44,794 bases of DNA, taken from NCBI GenBank assembly GCA_001303585.1, contig LJTT01000040.1, positions 1 through 44,794 of the forward strand. Direction: 5' to 3'. The position numbers were made by a program, and so were the translations under genes. The DNA comes from Betaproteobacteria bacterium SG8_41 (GTDB taxonomy: Bacteria; Pseudomonadota; Gammaproteobacteria; Burkholderiales; SG8-41). A model generated the notes under the pieces. The model was given only the letters and a program-made list of their open reading frames with translations, made no database searches and was not told where the DNA came from. Of the stretch, positions 8,157 through 16,191 are shown one piece after another. Position 1 is the stretch's first letter, and each line of letters starts with the position of its first letter.

Positions 8157-8648
8157 ATGACGCTGAATGATCTGTTGCCACACGCGGAGCGGGCGGCCTC
8201 GCTGCTCAAAGCACGGAAGGAAACTGTCGCGGTCGCCGAGTCATCGGCTGGCGGACTGATTTCGGCTGCGCTGCTGGCGATGCCGGGGGCGTCAGCCTAC
8301 TACGTGGGAGGGGCTGTCAACTACACGCGCCCGGTTTTGCTTCATCTTTCAGGCCGGGGCGCGGACGAGCTCGCGAAGCTGAACGGAGCAACCGAGGAGT
8401 TTACGTTGCTCGCCGCGCGCTCGGTCCGGGCGCGCTACCGGACGGGCTGGGGCGTGGGAGAAAGCGGGGCGGCAGGACCCAGCGGTAACCGCTACGGCGA
8501 TCCCCCCGGCCACACGGTTGTCGCCGTTACCGGGCCGGTCGAGCATGCGCTGGTGCTCCGGACGGGCAACAGCGACCGTCTGGCCAACATGCACGCCTTT
8601 GCGGCCGCAGCCTTGAAACTCCTCGCAGAGAGCCTTGCCGCCGCCTAG
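8157..8648 (+). CDS. CinA C-terminal domain protein, divergent NMN-amidohydrolase (PncC) family
   Basis: The 163-residue stand-alone domain matches CinA-C/PncC, which in active members deamidates nicotinamide mononucleotide to recycle NAD breakdown products. The fold signature is visible: AVAESSAGGLISAALLAMPGAS at about 23-44. Several family-typical residues differ. ESCTGG is ESSAGG here, the usual YSNxxK segment reads YTRPVL, and GIAGPxGG reads GAAGPSGN. It may therefore be a variant with another substrate or reduced activity. The ribosome site AGGAGGAGCGAC before ATG is strong. It is followed by an amidohydrolase gene 151 bases downstream. Confidence 0.75.
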   Translation: MTLNDLLPHAERAASLLKARKETVAVAESSAGGLISAALLAMPGASAYYVGGAVNYTRPVLLHLSGRGADELAKLNGATEEFTLLAARSVRARYRTGWGVGESGAAGPSGNRYGDPPGHTVVAVTGPVEHALVLRTGNSDRLANMHAFAAAALKLLAESLAAA

Positions 8649-8708
8649 CCCGAAGGCAGGGTGCAGAAGTCGGCAGCCCCAAGGCGGGTGAGGGTTTTGA
8701 ATCGCGGT

Positions 8709-8759
8709 TTTCATTCCGCCTTCTGCCTTCTGAATTCTGACTTTGGGGTGCGGTATACT
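8709..8759. repeat. CCTTCTG heptads and a TATACT box before the amidohydrolase
   Basis: CCTTCTG, CCTTCTG, AATTCTG run with a 7-base period around 8719-8740, inverse to the AAGGCAG words near 8653 and at 20.86 kb. TATACT at 8754-8759 is a plausible -10 box for the gene at 8800; the -35 position has no good match. Confidence 0.45.
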
Positions 8760-8799
8760 GCGCATCCTCGAAATCCGGGCCTGATGAAGCGAGATTGAA

Positions 8800-9627
8800 A
8801 TGCTCATTACCGATGCGCAGGTTCATATCTGGGCGGCAAGCACGCCCGAGCGGCCGTGGCCGGCCCGTCACAAGCCGCACCGTCCGGAACCGCTCGGCAA
8901 GGACGAGCTGTTGAAGGAGATGGATGCGGCGGGCGTGAGCCGCGCGGTGATCGTGCCTCCCTCCTGGGAAGGCGAGCGCAACGATCTTGCGCTGGCTGCC
9001 GCGCAGGCGCACCCGGACCGTTTCGCTGTCATGGGGCGGCTCGATCCCGACGCACCGGGGGCGCGTGAAGCGATATCGGGATGGCGCAAGCAACCGGGCA
9101 TGCTCGGGTTGCGCTTTACCTTTCACCGTCCGGGCCTGAGAGAGCTTCTGACCGAAGGCCGCGTCGACTGGCTGTGGCCCGCGGCGGAAAAGGCCGGCGT
9201 GCCAATCATGGTGCTGGTTCCGCACGGCCTCGCGCATCTGATGGCGGACATTGCGGGGCGCTACCCCGGCTTGAGGATCGTAATGGACCACCTCGGCCTG
9301 CATGAGGGCAAGGACGAGGAAGCGTTTGCGCAGTTCGACAAGTTCCTTGCGCTCGCCCGGCATCCGAACATTGCGGCGAAGGCAAGTTGTCTACCCCATT
9401 TCACTGCAGACAGCTATCCTTATCGCCGCCTGCATCCGTATATCCGCAAGGTCTACGACGCGTTCGGGCCAAAGCGCATTTTCTGGGGCACCGATATCTC
9501 GCGCCTGCCCTGCACGTATCGCCAGGCCATCACCATGTTTACCGAAGAGCTGTCCTGGCTCAAGCCGGATGACAAGGAGTGGATCATGGGCCGCGGCGTG
9601 TGCGAGTGGCTCGGGTGGAAGTTTTAA
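8800..9627 (+). CDS. Amidohydrolase family 2 metal-dependent hydrolase
   Basis: The 275-residue TIM-barrel protein of the amidohydrolase-2 family begins MLITDAQVHIW, where D..VH is a first-strand metal motif. It carries a conserved MDHLGLH around residue 165 and a C-terminal FWGTDISR around 228-235, where the Asp is the usual catalytic acid. Relatives hydrolyse lactones such as 2-pyrone-4,6-dicarboxylate or decarboxylate aromatic acids. Which applies here cannot be read, though a lactonase would suit the LigAB neighbourhood 8 kb away. The ribosome site is weak (GAGA). Confidence 0.85.
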   Translation: MLITDAQVHIWAASTPERPWPARHKPHRPEPLGKDELLKEMDAAGVSRAVIVPPSWEGERNDLALAAAQAHPDRFAVMGRLDPDAPGAREAISGWRKQPGMLGLRFTFHRPGLRELLTEGRVDWLWPAAEKAGVPIMVLVPHGLAHLMADIAGRYPGLRIVMDHLGLHEGKDEEAFAQFDKFLALARHPNIAAKASCLPHFTADSYPYRRLHPYIRKVYDAFGPKRIFWGTDISRLPCTYRQAITMFTEELSWLKPDDKEWIMGRGVCEWLGWKF

Positions 9628-9987
9628 TGACTAAGGGCTTCTAGCAAAATGACCTCCGCTGTTTTACTCCCCTCCTTTTCAAGGAGGGGTGGATGCGAAG
9701 CAGACGGGGTGGTTACGTTGGCGACCCTTGCTCCCACCACCCCGCCCGCTTGTGCGGGCACCCCGCCCGTCCAGCTGCACGGAGGCAGCTGGCGTTCGTC
9801 GGCTCGAATGTGCGCAGGAACATTCTTCGAAACCCCGACCAACCCTCGGGCAGGAGGGGATTCATTTTCTTAGGTGCTGTAATTGACCAAGTGATCAAGT
9901 GACTAGGTGATTGGGCGAGAGGCGCGGCAGCCCAAAGCCCGCGCGATTGCCCAGTCGCCTAATGACTCAGTCAACAGGAGAAACCGC
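9628..9987. repeat. Gene-free gap with REP-like palindromes and octad repeats
   Basis: No gene is supported in this 360-base gap. Clear palindromes are CCCCTCCTT-TTC-AAGGAGGGG at 9669-9689 (9 bp, 3-base loop), GCCCGC-TTGT-GCGGGC near 9746-9761 and CCAGCTG/CAGCTGG near 9771-9792. The words GGGGTGG and CCACCCCGCC face each other, like a paired REP element. At 9888-9922 are period-8 units (AAGTGATC, AAGTGACT, AGGTGATT, GGGCGAGA), mirrored by GCCCAGTCGCCTAATGACTC near 9949-9970, just ahead of the methyltransferase ribosome site. Confidence 0.6.
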
Positions 9988-10830
9988 ATGCGCACTTCGT
10001 TTTTTTCGCGCCAATTCTTGTGGGCGCTGATTCTTTCCCTCATCGCTGCCGGCAGCATCGCGCAGGACAAGCCGGCGGAGAAGTTCGAGCCCGAAGTGGG
10101 TCAGCAGGGCAAGGACGTCATCTGGGTCCCGACACCTCAGCCGCTGGTCGACCGGATGCTGAACCTCGCCAAGCTTACGCCGAAGGACTACCTCATCGAC
10201 CTCGGCTCGGGCGACGGCCGTACGGTGATTACCGCCGCCAAACGAGGCACGCGGGCGCTGGGTGTCGAGTACAACCCAAAGATGGTCGCGCTGTCCAGGC
10301 GTCTGGCGGCAGAAGCCGGAGTTGGCGACAAGGCCCGGTTCGTCAACGGCGATATCTTCGAGACCGATTTTTCCGCAGCGAGCGTCATTACCCTGTTCCT
10401 GCTGCCGGATCTCAATATCAAGCTGCGTCCGAAAATCCTCGATATGAAACCCGGCACGCGCGTGGTTTCCAATTCTTTCACCATGGAGGCTTGGCAGGCC
10501 GATGAGACTGCCAAGGCCAGCAGGGAGGAGGGATGCGAGAACTATTGCACGGCCTATCTCTGGATCGTGCCGGCTAAAGTTGGCGGCATCTGGCGGGTCG
10601 ATGACGGTGAGATCACACTCAAGCAGGACTTCCAGATGATCTCCGGCTCGCTCAGGAGCGGCGGCAAAACAACCGCCATTACGGGCGGGCGTCTGCGCGG
10701 AGACGAGATCCGGTTCAATGCCGGCGGGACGGTCTACACCGGCCAGGTGCGCGGCGACACGATCGAGGGAACCGCGAGCATCGGAGGCCGCACCCGCGCC
10801 TGGAAGGCGCGACGAAGCTTCCGCTCCTAG
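9988..10830 (+). CDS. Exported FAM173-like SAM-dependent methyltransferase with C-terminal beta domain
   Basis: The 280-residue product starts at the ATG at 9988, which has an AGGAGAAACC ribosome site. Residues 1-26 look like a cleavable signal peptide or membrane anchor (FLWALILSLIAAGSIAQ). Residues about 47-190 form a class I methyltransferase: WVPTPQPLVDRML, SAM motif I DLGSGDGRTVITAA, motif II VEYNPKM, and LFLLPDLNIKLRP. This order matches the FAM173/ANT-KMT-like protein lysine methyltransferases. The last 80 residues (SGSLRSGGKTTAITGG onward) are a beta-rich extension. A periplasmic location would be odd because SAM is cytosolic, so an N-in membrane anchor is possible. Two strong terminators follow. 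Confidence 0.8.
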   Translation: MRTSFFSRQFLWALILSLIAAGSIAQDKPAEKFEPEVGQQGKDVIWVPTPQPLVDRMLNLAKLTPKDYLIDLGSGDGRTVITAAKRGTRALGVEYNPKMVALSRRLAAEAGVGDKARFVNGDIFETDFSAASVITLFLLPDLNIKLRPKILDMKPGTRVVSNSFTMEAWQADETAKASREEGCENYCTAYLWIVPAKVGGIWRVDDGEITLKQDFQMISGSLRSGGKTTAITGGRLRGDEIRFNAGGTVYTGQVRGDTIEGTASIGGRTRAWKARRSFRS

Positions 10831-10840
10831 CTCTACAACC

Positions 10841-10861
10841 GGTGACCCGTGACCGGTGACC
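10841..10861. repeat. Heptad repeat GGTGACC, three units
   Basis: GGTGACC, CGTGACC, GGTGACC in exact 7-base register, starting 10 bases after the TAG stop of the methyltransferase. The first two units equal those at 21435-21448. Confidence 0.85.
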
Positions 10862-10889
10862 AGACTTCAGCGATGTGGTGTCAGGATTG

Positions 10890-10915
10890 AAAAAGGCGGC
10901 CGGGGCCGCTTTTTT
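10890..10915 (+). terminator. Intrinsic terminator, GCGGCC hairpin flanked by A and T runs
   Basis: GCGGCC-GG-GGCCGC at 10896-10909 is extended by A/T pairs and followed by TTTTTT. It should stop transcription of the methyltransferase gene, and its flanking A run lets it act in both directions. Confidence 0.85.
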
Positions 10916-10954
10916 CATCCGGCTGGGACAGGCCGAGGGTAACGCTGCAAAAAG

Positions 10955-10979
10955 AAAAGGCGGCCGCAGCCGCCTTTTT
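10955..10979. terminator. Bidirectional intrinsic terminator, AAAAGGCGGC stem
   Basis: AAAAGGCGGC-CGCA-GCCGCCTTTT is a perfect 10-bp stem with a 4-base loop and T5 on the plus strand. It lies 21 bases from the end of the minus-strand Bug gene at 11001 and serves both convergent genes. Confidence 0.85.
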
Positions 10980-11000
10980 GTTGGTGCTCGAGAAGACGCC

Positions 11001-11984
11001 TCAGTTCGCCGAGAGCTTGAGCGCTTTAACCAGCTGGGCGTTCTGAACCATGGAGTCCTGGACCAACTTGCGAAATTCCGCCGGCCCGGCGACGACGATC
11101 TCGGTCGCCTGGAATGCCATCCCCTTCTTGACATCCGGCGCTTCCATCGTTTTCGCGACGGCCGCGCGGACCGTCTCAACCGCCTTCCTCGGCGACCCCT
11201 TCGGCATAAAGAAACCCATCCAGCCGCTATAGTCGAAGCCGGGAATGGTGTCCGCGATCGGCGGAACGCCCGGAAGCAGCGGCGTAGGCCTTGGCAAGCT
11301 GTGGGCAATCGCGCGCATGCGACCGGCGCTTACATGCCTCATCGCGGCAGCGGATGGTATGAGCGACCACTGGGATTCGCCGGATGCCACCGATGCGGAC
11401 GACGGCCCGCCACCCTTGTAGGGCACATGCAGCGAATTGATCTTCGCTTGTTGCTGGAGGTAGGCTCCGGAGAGGTGGCTCTGCGAGCCGACGCCGGCGG
11501 AGGCCATGTTGAACGGCTGCTTGCCGCTCTTGGCATAGGCGATGAATTCCTTCATCGAGTTGATCGGCAGTCCCTTGTGCACCACTAACACATTAAGCGT
11601 GATGGCAAACTGCACCACGGAATCATAATCGTTGACGGGGTGGAACTTCGGATTCTTCACCAGGAGCCGCGCGATGGTCGATGCCGCCGTGGTCGCGGCC
11701 ACGAGCGTATGTCCGTCCGCATTCGCGTTCTTGGCGATTTCCATGCCTATCAGCCCGCCTGCGCCCGCGCGGTTGTCGACCACCAGCTGCTGGCCGATGA
11801 CCTGGGTCAGCCGGTTGGTGACGATTCGGGTGAGGGTATCGACAGAGCTGCCCGGGCCATTGGGCACGATCACTCGGATTGGCCGGCTGGGATAGCTCAT
11901 CGCCGAGTCCGCCGCGCCAGCCGGCGCGGCGACGCCCGCAACGGCTATCGTCAGCGCCGTTGTCAAAAGCTTAATGTTTTTCAT
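11001..11984 (-). CDS. Bug-family (TctC-like) periplasmic solute-binding protein
   Basis: The 327-residue product has a signal peptide (MKNIKLLTTALTIAVAGVAA, cleavage near GAADS) and Bug hallmarks: PIRVIVPNGPGSSVDTLTR, NRAGAGGLIGME around residue 72, DGHTLVAAT and the VPYKGGGPSSASVASGE loop around 190. It binds an unknown carboxylate-type ligand in the periplasm. No permease gene is adjacent. GGGAGAAACAA before the ATG is a good ribosome site. It shares little detailed sequence with the Bug proteins at 2811 and 36628, so it is not a recent duplicate of either. Confidence 0.9.
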   Translation of the reverse strand: MKNIKLLTTALTIAVAGVAAPAGAADSAMSYPSRPIRVIVPNGPGSSVDTLTRIVTNRLTQVIGQQLVVDNRAGAGGLIGMEIAKNANADGHTLVAATTAASTIARLLVKNPKFHPVNDYDSVVQFAITLNVLVVHKGLPINSMKEFIAYAKSGKQPFNMASAGVGSQSHLSGAYLQQQAKINSLHVPYKGGGPSSASVASGESQWSLIPSAAAMRHVSAGRMRAIAHSLPRPTPLLPGVPPIADTIPGFDYSGWMGFFMPKGSPRKAVETVRAAVAKTMEAPDVKKGMAFQATEIVVAGPAEFRKLVQDSMVQNAQLVKALKLSAN

Positions 11985-12140
11985 TTGTTTCTCCCTGGGT
12001 CGTTCAAAAAGGGTTTAAATGGGGCGGATAATTCTGTTCGTTTTGCACCCGGAAGGCAACCAGAGCTTTTTTGCCGGTCGACAGGGATGCGACCAAAGGG
12101 GGGCAACGCCCGGCCTGACTTAAGGGGCTGCTGAATTACA

Positions 12141-13076
12141 ATGACGGCCGTTATGGGTAAGTTCCTCAGAGTTTTTCTCGCAACTGCGCTAGTCGCGGGG
12201 TGCGCGCTTCAGCCGAGCGAATTCAATGGAGACGGCGCGCCGCGTCAGGCCGAGATTGTTCCGCTCAGGTCGGAACGCCCGCTCGTGGCGCTCGCCCTTG
12301 GGGGCGGCGGCGCGCGCGGCTTTGCGCACATCGGCGTCATCAAGGCCCTCGAGGACGCCGGCATCGAGGCCGACATCGTAACCGGCGCGAGTTCGGGGGC
12401 AATAGTGGCTGCGCTGTATGCAAGCGGTAGGGGGGGCGGCGAGCTCTGGAATATCGCGCTGACCCTGGAGCGCGACGATATTGTGGATTTCGTTCTGGTG
12501 GGGGAGGGTTGGGTCAAGGGCGAGGCACTGCAGAATTTCGTGAACCGCCAGGTGGATGGCAAGCCGATCGAGGCGCTGCCCAGGAGCTTCGCCCTTGTCG
12601 CTACCGAAGCCAGGAACAACCGCTTGACCGTTTTCAACCGGGGCAATACCGGCATCGCGGTGCGCGCTTCGGCGAGCGTTCCGCGGCTCTTCGTGCCGCC
12701 GGTCATCAATGGAGAGGAATACCTGGATGGCGGGCTCACCAGCCCGGTGCCGGTTAAACTGGCGCGCGCGATGGGCGCGGATATCGTGATCGCCGTGGAC
12801 GTGTCATGGTTCGCCCAGGCGCGTAACGCAGGGTCGGCGGGCATGGATCAGAACCGGCGCCGCTACCGCTACGGGCTGCTTGCCGCGGAGCTCGATGCAG
12901 CCGACGTGGTCATTACGCCGCAGACAGTCCGCACGCGCATGCTCGACTTCGATCACAAAGAGCAGAACATCATCGCGGGCGAGGAAGCCGGCCGCAGGGC
13001 GGCGCCGCGGATCCTGGATCTGATCGAAAAAGTAGCCGCGCGCAAGCGCGCCCGATTGGGGTCTGCGAAGAAATGA
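12141..13076 (+). CDS. Patatin-like phospholipase lipoprotein (RssA type)
   Basis: The 311-residue product opens with a lipoprotein signal, LATALVAGC with the lipobox Cys at 21, so it is probably anchored in the outer membrane. The patatin domain has the oxyanion-hole motif GGGGARGFAHIG at 54-65, the GxSxG nucleophile GASSG at 82-86 (Ser84) and the catalytic Asp196 in LDGGLTSP. These enzymes hydrolyse acyl chains from phospholipids or other esters. A start at 12153 (MGKFLRVF) is also possible; neither start has a clear ribosome site. The rhodanese-like gene follows on the same strand with a period-13 repeat in the junction. Confidence 0.88.
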   Translation: MTAVMGKFLRVFLATALVAGCALQPSEFNGDGAPRQAEIVPLRSERPLVALALGGGGARGFAHIGVIKALEDAGIEADIVTGASSGAIVAALYASGRGGGELWNIALTLERDDIVDFVLVGEGWVKGEALQNFVNRQVDGKPIEALPRSFALVATEARNNRLTVFNRGNTGIAVRASASVPRLFVPPVINGEEYLDGGLTSPVPVKLARAMGADIVIAVDVSWFAQARNAGSAGMDQNRRRYRYGLLAAELDAADVVITPQTVRTRMLDFDHKEQNIIAGEEAGRRAAPRILDLIEKVAARKRARLGSAKK

Positions 13077-13082
13077 CGAGTA

Positions 13083-13730
13083 GTGGCGATGAATACTGGT
13101 GATGGGATCCTGGAAGGCCGAGAGAAGAGTGGGGCGTCCCGGCGGCTCTTCATCCCCATTTATCATCACCATGTGTCATCACCGTCTCTCATCACTCTTT
13201 TGGCTTTCCTGATGGTAACGGTGATGGCCCTTGCGCCGGCGACGGTGTTCGCGCAGCACAGATCGTACGGCGGGGAGGACCGCGACTGGAACGTCGCGCC
13301 GACGACCGAACTGCGGACGGGAGAGTATCACGCGCCGACTCCGCGCACGATTCCCGGCGGCCGGGTGGTCGTCACCATCGAGCTCGAAGCGATGCGCGCT
13401 GGCAAGCCGCAACCCTACCTGATCGATGTGCTGGGAGGTAACGCGCACCGCACCATCGCCGGCGCATTCTGGCTTCGCGGGGCGGGTGCGGGTGATATGA
13501 ACGCCCGGGAGACGCGGCGCTTTCTTGATGTGATGGGCAAATTTGCCGCTGGCGATCGCAGCCGCGCGATCGTTTTCTTCTGTGCGGACTCTCGGTGCTG
13601 GCTCTCGTACAATGCGGCGCTGCGCGCGATCGCTGCCGGCTACACCAACATCATGTGGTACCGGGGCGGGCTCGCCGCCTGGAACCATGCCGCACTGCCG
13701 ATGATGCAGTCCGAGCCCTTCGCCTGGTGA
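13083..13730 (+). CDS. Secreted rhodanese-like protein with C-x4-C-W active loop
   Basis: The C-terminal 130 residues form a rhodanese-like domain (IDVLGGNAHRTIAGAFWLRG, then a Cys loop FFCADSRCWLSYNAAL and GYTNIMWYRGGLAAW). The Cys loop with CW resembles the CxxCW proteins seen beside PQQ-dependent dehydrogenases, but no PQQ gene is in view. A signal peptide (LITLLAFLMVTVMALAPATVFAQ) precedes it, so it acts in the periplasm. The start is uncertain. The 13083 GTG and 13089 ATG make 30 extra residues translated straight through a CATCACC repeat; the GTG at 13173 would give a shorter leader. None has a good ribosome site. The stop codon lies in a 26-base palindrome. Confidence 0.7.
   Translation: MAMNTGDGILEGREKSGASRRLFIPIYHHHVSSPSLITLLAFLMVTVMALAPATVFAQHRSYGGEDRDWNVAPTTELRTGEYHAPTPRTIPGGRVVVTIELEAMRAGKPQPYLIDVLGGNAHRTIAGAFWLRGAGAGDMNARETRRFLDVMGKFAAGDRSRAIVFFCADSRCWLSYNAALRAIAAGYTNIMWYRGGLAAWNHAALPMMQSEPFAW
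13086..13202. repeat. Period-13 GTGATG repeat with inverted arm
   Basis: Left units GCGATGAATACTG and GTGATGGGATCCT (13086-13111) face the inverse units around 13164-13201 (CATCACC at 13-base spacing, three times). The right arm would be translated as part of the rhodanese leader if the upstream start is used. Same family as at 19.34 and 20.93 kb. Confidence 0.65.
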
Positions 13731-13751
13731 CGCCGCGAACGCGGCGTCACC
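13726..13751. terminator. 26-base near-perfect palindrome over the rhodanese stop codon
   Basis: GGTGACGCCGCG and its exact complement CGCGGCGTCACC are separated by only AA, and the TGA stop lies in the left arm. As RNA it would form a very stable hairpin. It sits in the convergent gap with gluQ and lacks a clear U tract, so a terminator role is likely but unproven. Confidence 0.6.
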
Positions 13752-13803
13752 GTTCAAAGTTCAAAGTTCCAAGTTCAAAGTCCGAACCTTGAACCTTGAA
13801 CCC
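13752..13803. repeat. CTTGAAC-type heptads in facing arms
   Basis: A left arm of GTTCAAA/GTTCCAA units (13752-13780) meets a right arm GAACCTTGAACCTTGAACC (13784-13802) with only TCC between, so it can fold on itself. It lies in the convergent gap between the rhodanese gene and gluQ. Confidence 0.8.
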
Positions 13804-13827
13804 TGGGCATGGCACTCCAAGCCGCGA

Positions 13828-14739
13828 TCAGCGCTGGGGGCTGATCGCCGGCGCGGCCGCCGTGCGCACCCTCGGCACGCGAGCGAGGTCCCAGTTCTTC
13901 AGTGCCCAATCCCAGAATGCCGTCAGCGACGCGTGCCGGAGCTCGGGAGGCGGACCCTGACCTAAAAATGCCATTGCGGCGAACAGCGCGGGAACGGGTT
14001 GCGCGGGGTCAAGAGGGGCGGCAAGGGTCTGCTTCGACAGTTTCTCGCCGGCCTTGTTGACAGCCACCGGCAGGTGAACATAGCGCGGAGTTGCGATATC
14101 GAGCAGGCGCTGCAGATGGATCTGGCGCGGGGTAGAAGCCAGCAGATCGGCGCCCCTTACCACGTCGGTGATGTCCTGTTCGGCATCGTCGATCACGACC
14201 GCCAACTGGTACGCATAGACCCGGTCGGCGCGGTAGACCACGAAGTCCCCAATATCCCTTTCCAGGTCGTGCTCGATTCGTCCCTGCACGGCGTCGTCGA
14301 ACGCTATGGCTGCGCCGCCTGTATTCACGCGCTGGGCCCGCGCGCGTTTCCCTGGAGGCATTCCGCCGCGGCAGGCGCCCCTGTAAACGTAGCCTTCGAT
14401 CCCGACTGTCGCAGAGTCAGCGATCTCACGCCGGCTGCACGCGCAAGGGTAAACTACGCCGCGCCCGCGCAAACGGTGCAGCGCGTTGTGATATGCCTCC
14501 GCGCGCTCACTCTGACGCACAATCGTCCCGTCCCACGGCATACGGCACGCCTCCAGCGCACGCAGGATCTCGTCCGCCGCGCCTGGTGCGACCCTCGGCG
14601 GGTCGGGGTCCTCCATTCGAACCAGCCATTCACCGCCGCGCACCCGTGCCTCGAGATAGCTGCCGACAGCGGCCACAAGCGAGCCGAAGTGCAACGGCCC
14701 GGTGGGGGAGGGAGCGAAGCGGCCGCGGTAGCGTTCCAT
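13828..14739 (-). CDS. gluQ: Glutamyl-Q tRNA(Asp) synthetase
   Basis: The 303-residue product is a truncated glutamyl-tRNA synthetase lacking the anticodon-binding domain. GluQ activates glutamate and attaches it to the queuosine base at the wobble position of tRNA(Asp). The HIGH-type motif is PSPTGPLHFGSL at 10-21, the KMSKS-type motif is KLSKQ near 237, and the Cys cluster YPCACSRREI with a later YRGAC is typical of the zinc site in this group. Ends and length fit the family. Ribosome site weak. It is convergent with the rhodanese gene and divergent from frmA. Confidence 0.93.
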   Translation of the reverse strand: MERYRGRFAPSPTGPLHFGSLVAAVGSYLEARVRGGEWLVRMEDPDPPRVAPGAADEILRALEACRMPWDGTIVRQSERAEAYHNALHRLRGRGVVYPCACSRREIADSATVGIEGYVYRGACRGGMPPGKRARAQRVNTGGAAIAFDDAVQGRIEHDLERDIGDFVVYRADRVYAYQLAVVIDDAEQDITDVVRGADLLASTPRQIHLQRLLDIATPRYVHLPVAVNKAGEKLSKQTLAAPLDPAQPVPALFAAMAFLGQGPPPELRHASLTAFWDWALKNWDLARVPRVRTAAAPAISPQR

Positions 14740-14756
14740 GCCTGAAGTCTAGAACA

Positions 14757-14899
14757 TTGAACCGCCAAGATGCCAAGGCCGCCACGACCGCCAAGGGAAG
14801 CAAAAGCTTAGACACCAAGAGGACATAAGGGACACGAAGGTTTATCAACCGTGAATTAGGTAAAGGCTGTTCTTTTGTGTCCTTCGTGCCCTTCGTGTC
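14757..14899. repeat. CCGCCAAGG and GACACGAAGG words with an inverted arm
   Basis: ACCGCCAAGATGCCAAGG and CGACCGCCAAGGG lie at 14761-14796. GACACCAAGAGGACATAAGG with GACACGAAGG at 14811-14840 is inverted at 14872-14899 (GTGTCCTTCGTGCCCTTCGTGTC). The pair spans the divergent gluQ-frmA gap and would form a long imperfect hairpin. The AAAGCTTAGACACC word recurs near 28.99 kb. Confidence 0.65.
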
Positions 14900-14998
14900 A
14901 GTGATTCTTTGACACGTGACGGCTTCGCGGCGATCCAAGATTCGAAGAACGTCGCTGATGTAGTATCTGGCCTTTGCAGTTGATTTGTGGAGGGGGAA

Positions 14999-16108
<1,110 letters not shown>

Positions 16109-16116
16109 CTACAATT

Positions 16117-16178
16117 ACTCGACCTGCGAGGCGCCGAGAACGCCGAGGCATGATGCGATTCGCAGAAGTCGAGTTTTG
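16117..16178 (+). terminator. Bulged hairpin ACTCGAC...GTCGAGTTTT between frmA and the PhyH gene
   Basis: ACTCGACCTGCGA (16117-16129) pairs with TCGCAGAAGTCGAGT (16160-16174) with a two-base bulge, and TTTT follows. The loop holds GGCGCCGAGAACGCCGAGG. It may end or attenuate frmA transcription. The 3' arm lies only a few bases before the PhyH ribosome site, so it could also influence that gene. Confidence 0.5.
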
Positions 16179-16191
16179 AGGGAGGTAAACC

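Noticed and set aside
13083-13730. PQQ-linked alcohol oxidation cluster
   Set aside because: The Cys loop resembles the CxxCW proteins but no PQQ synthesis or quinoprotein dehydrogenase gene is in the window.
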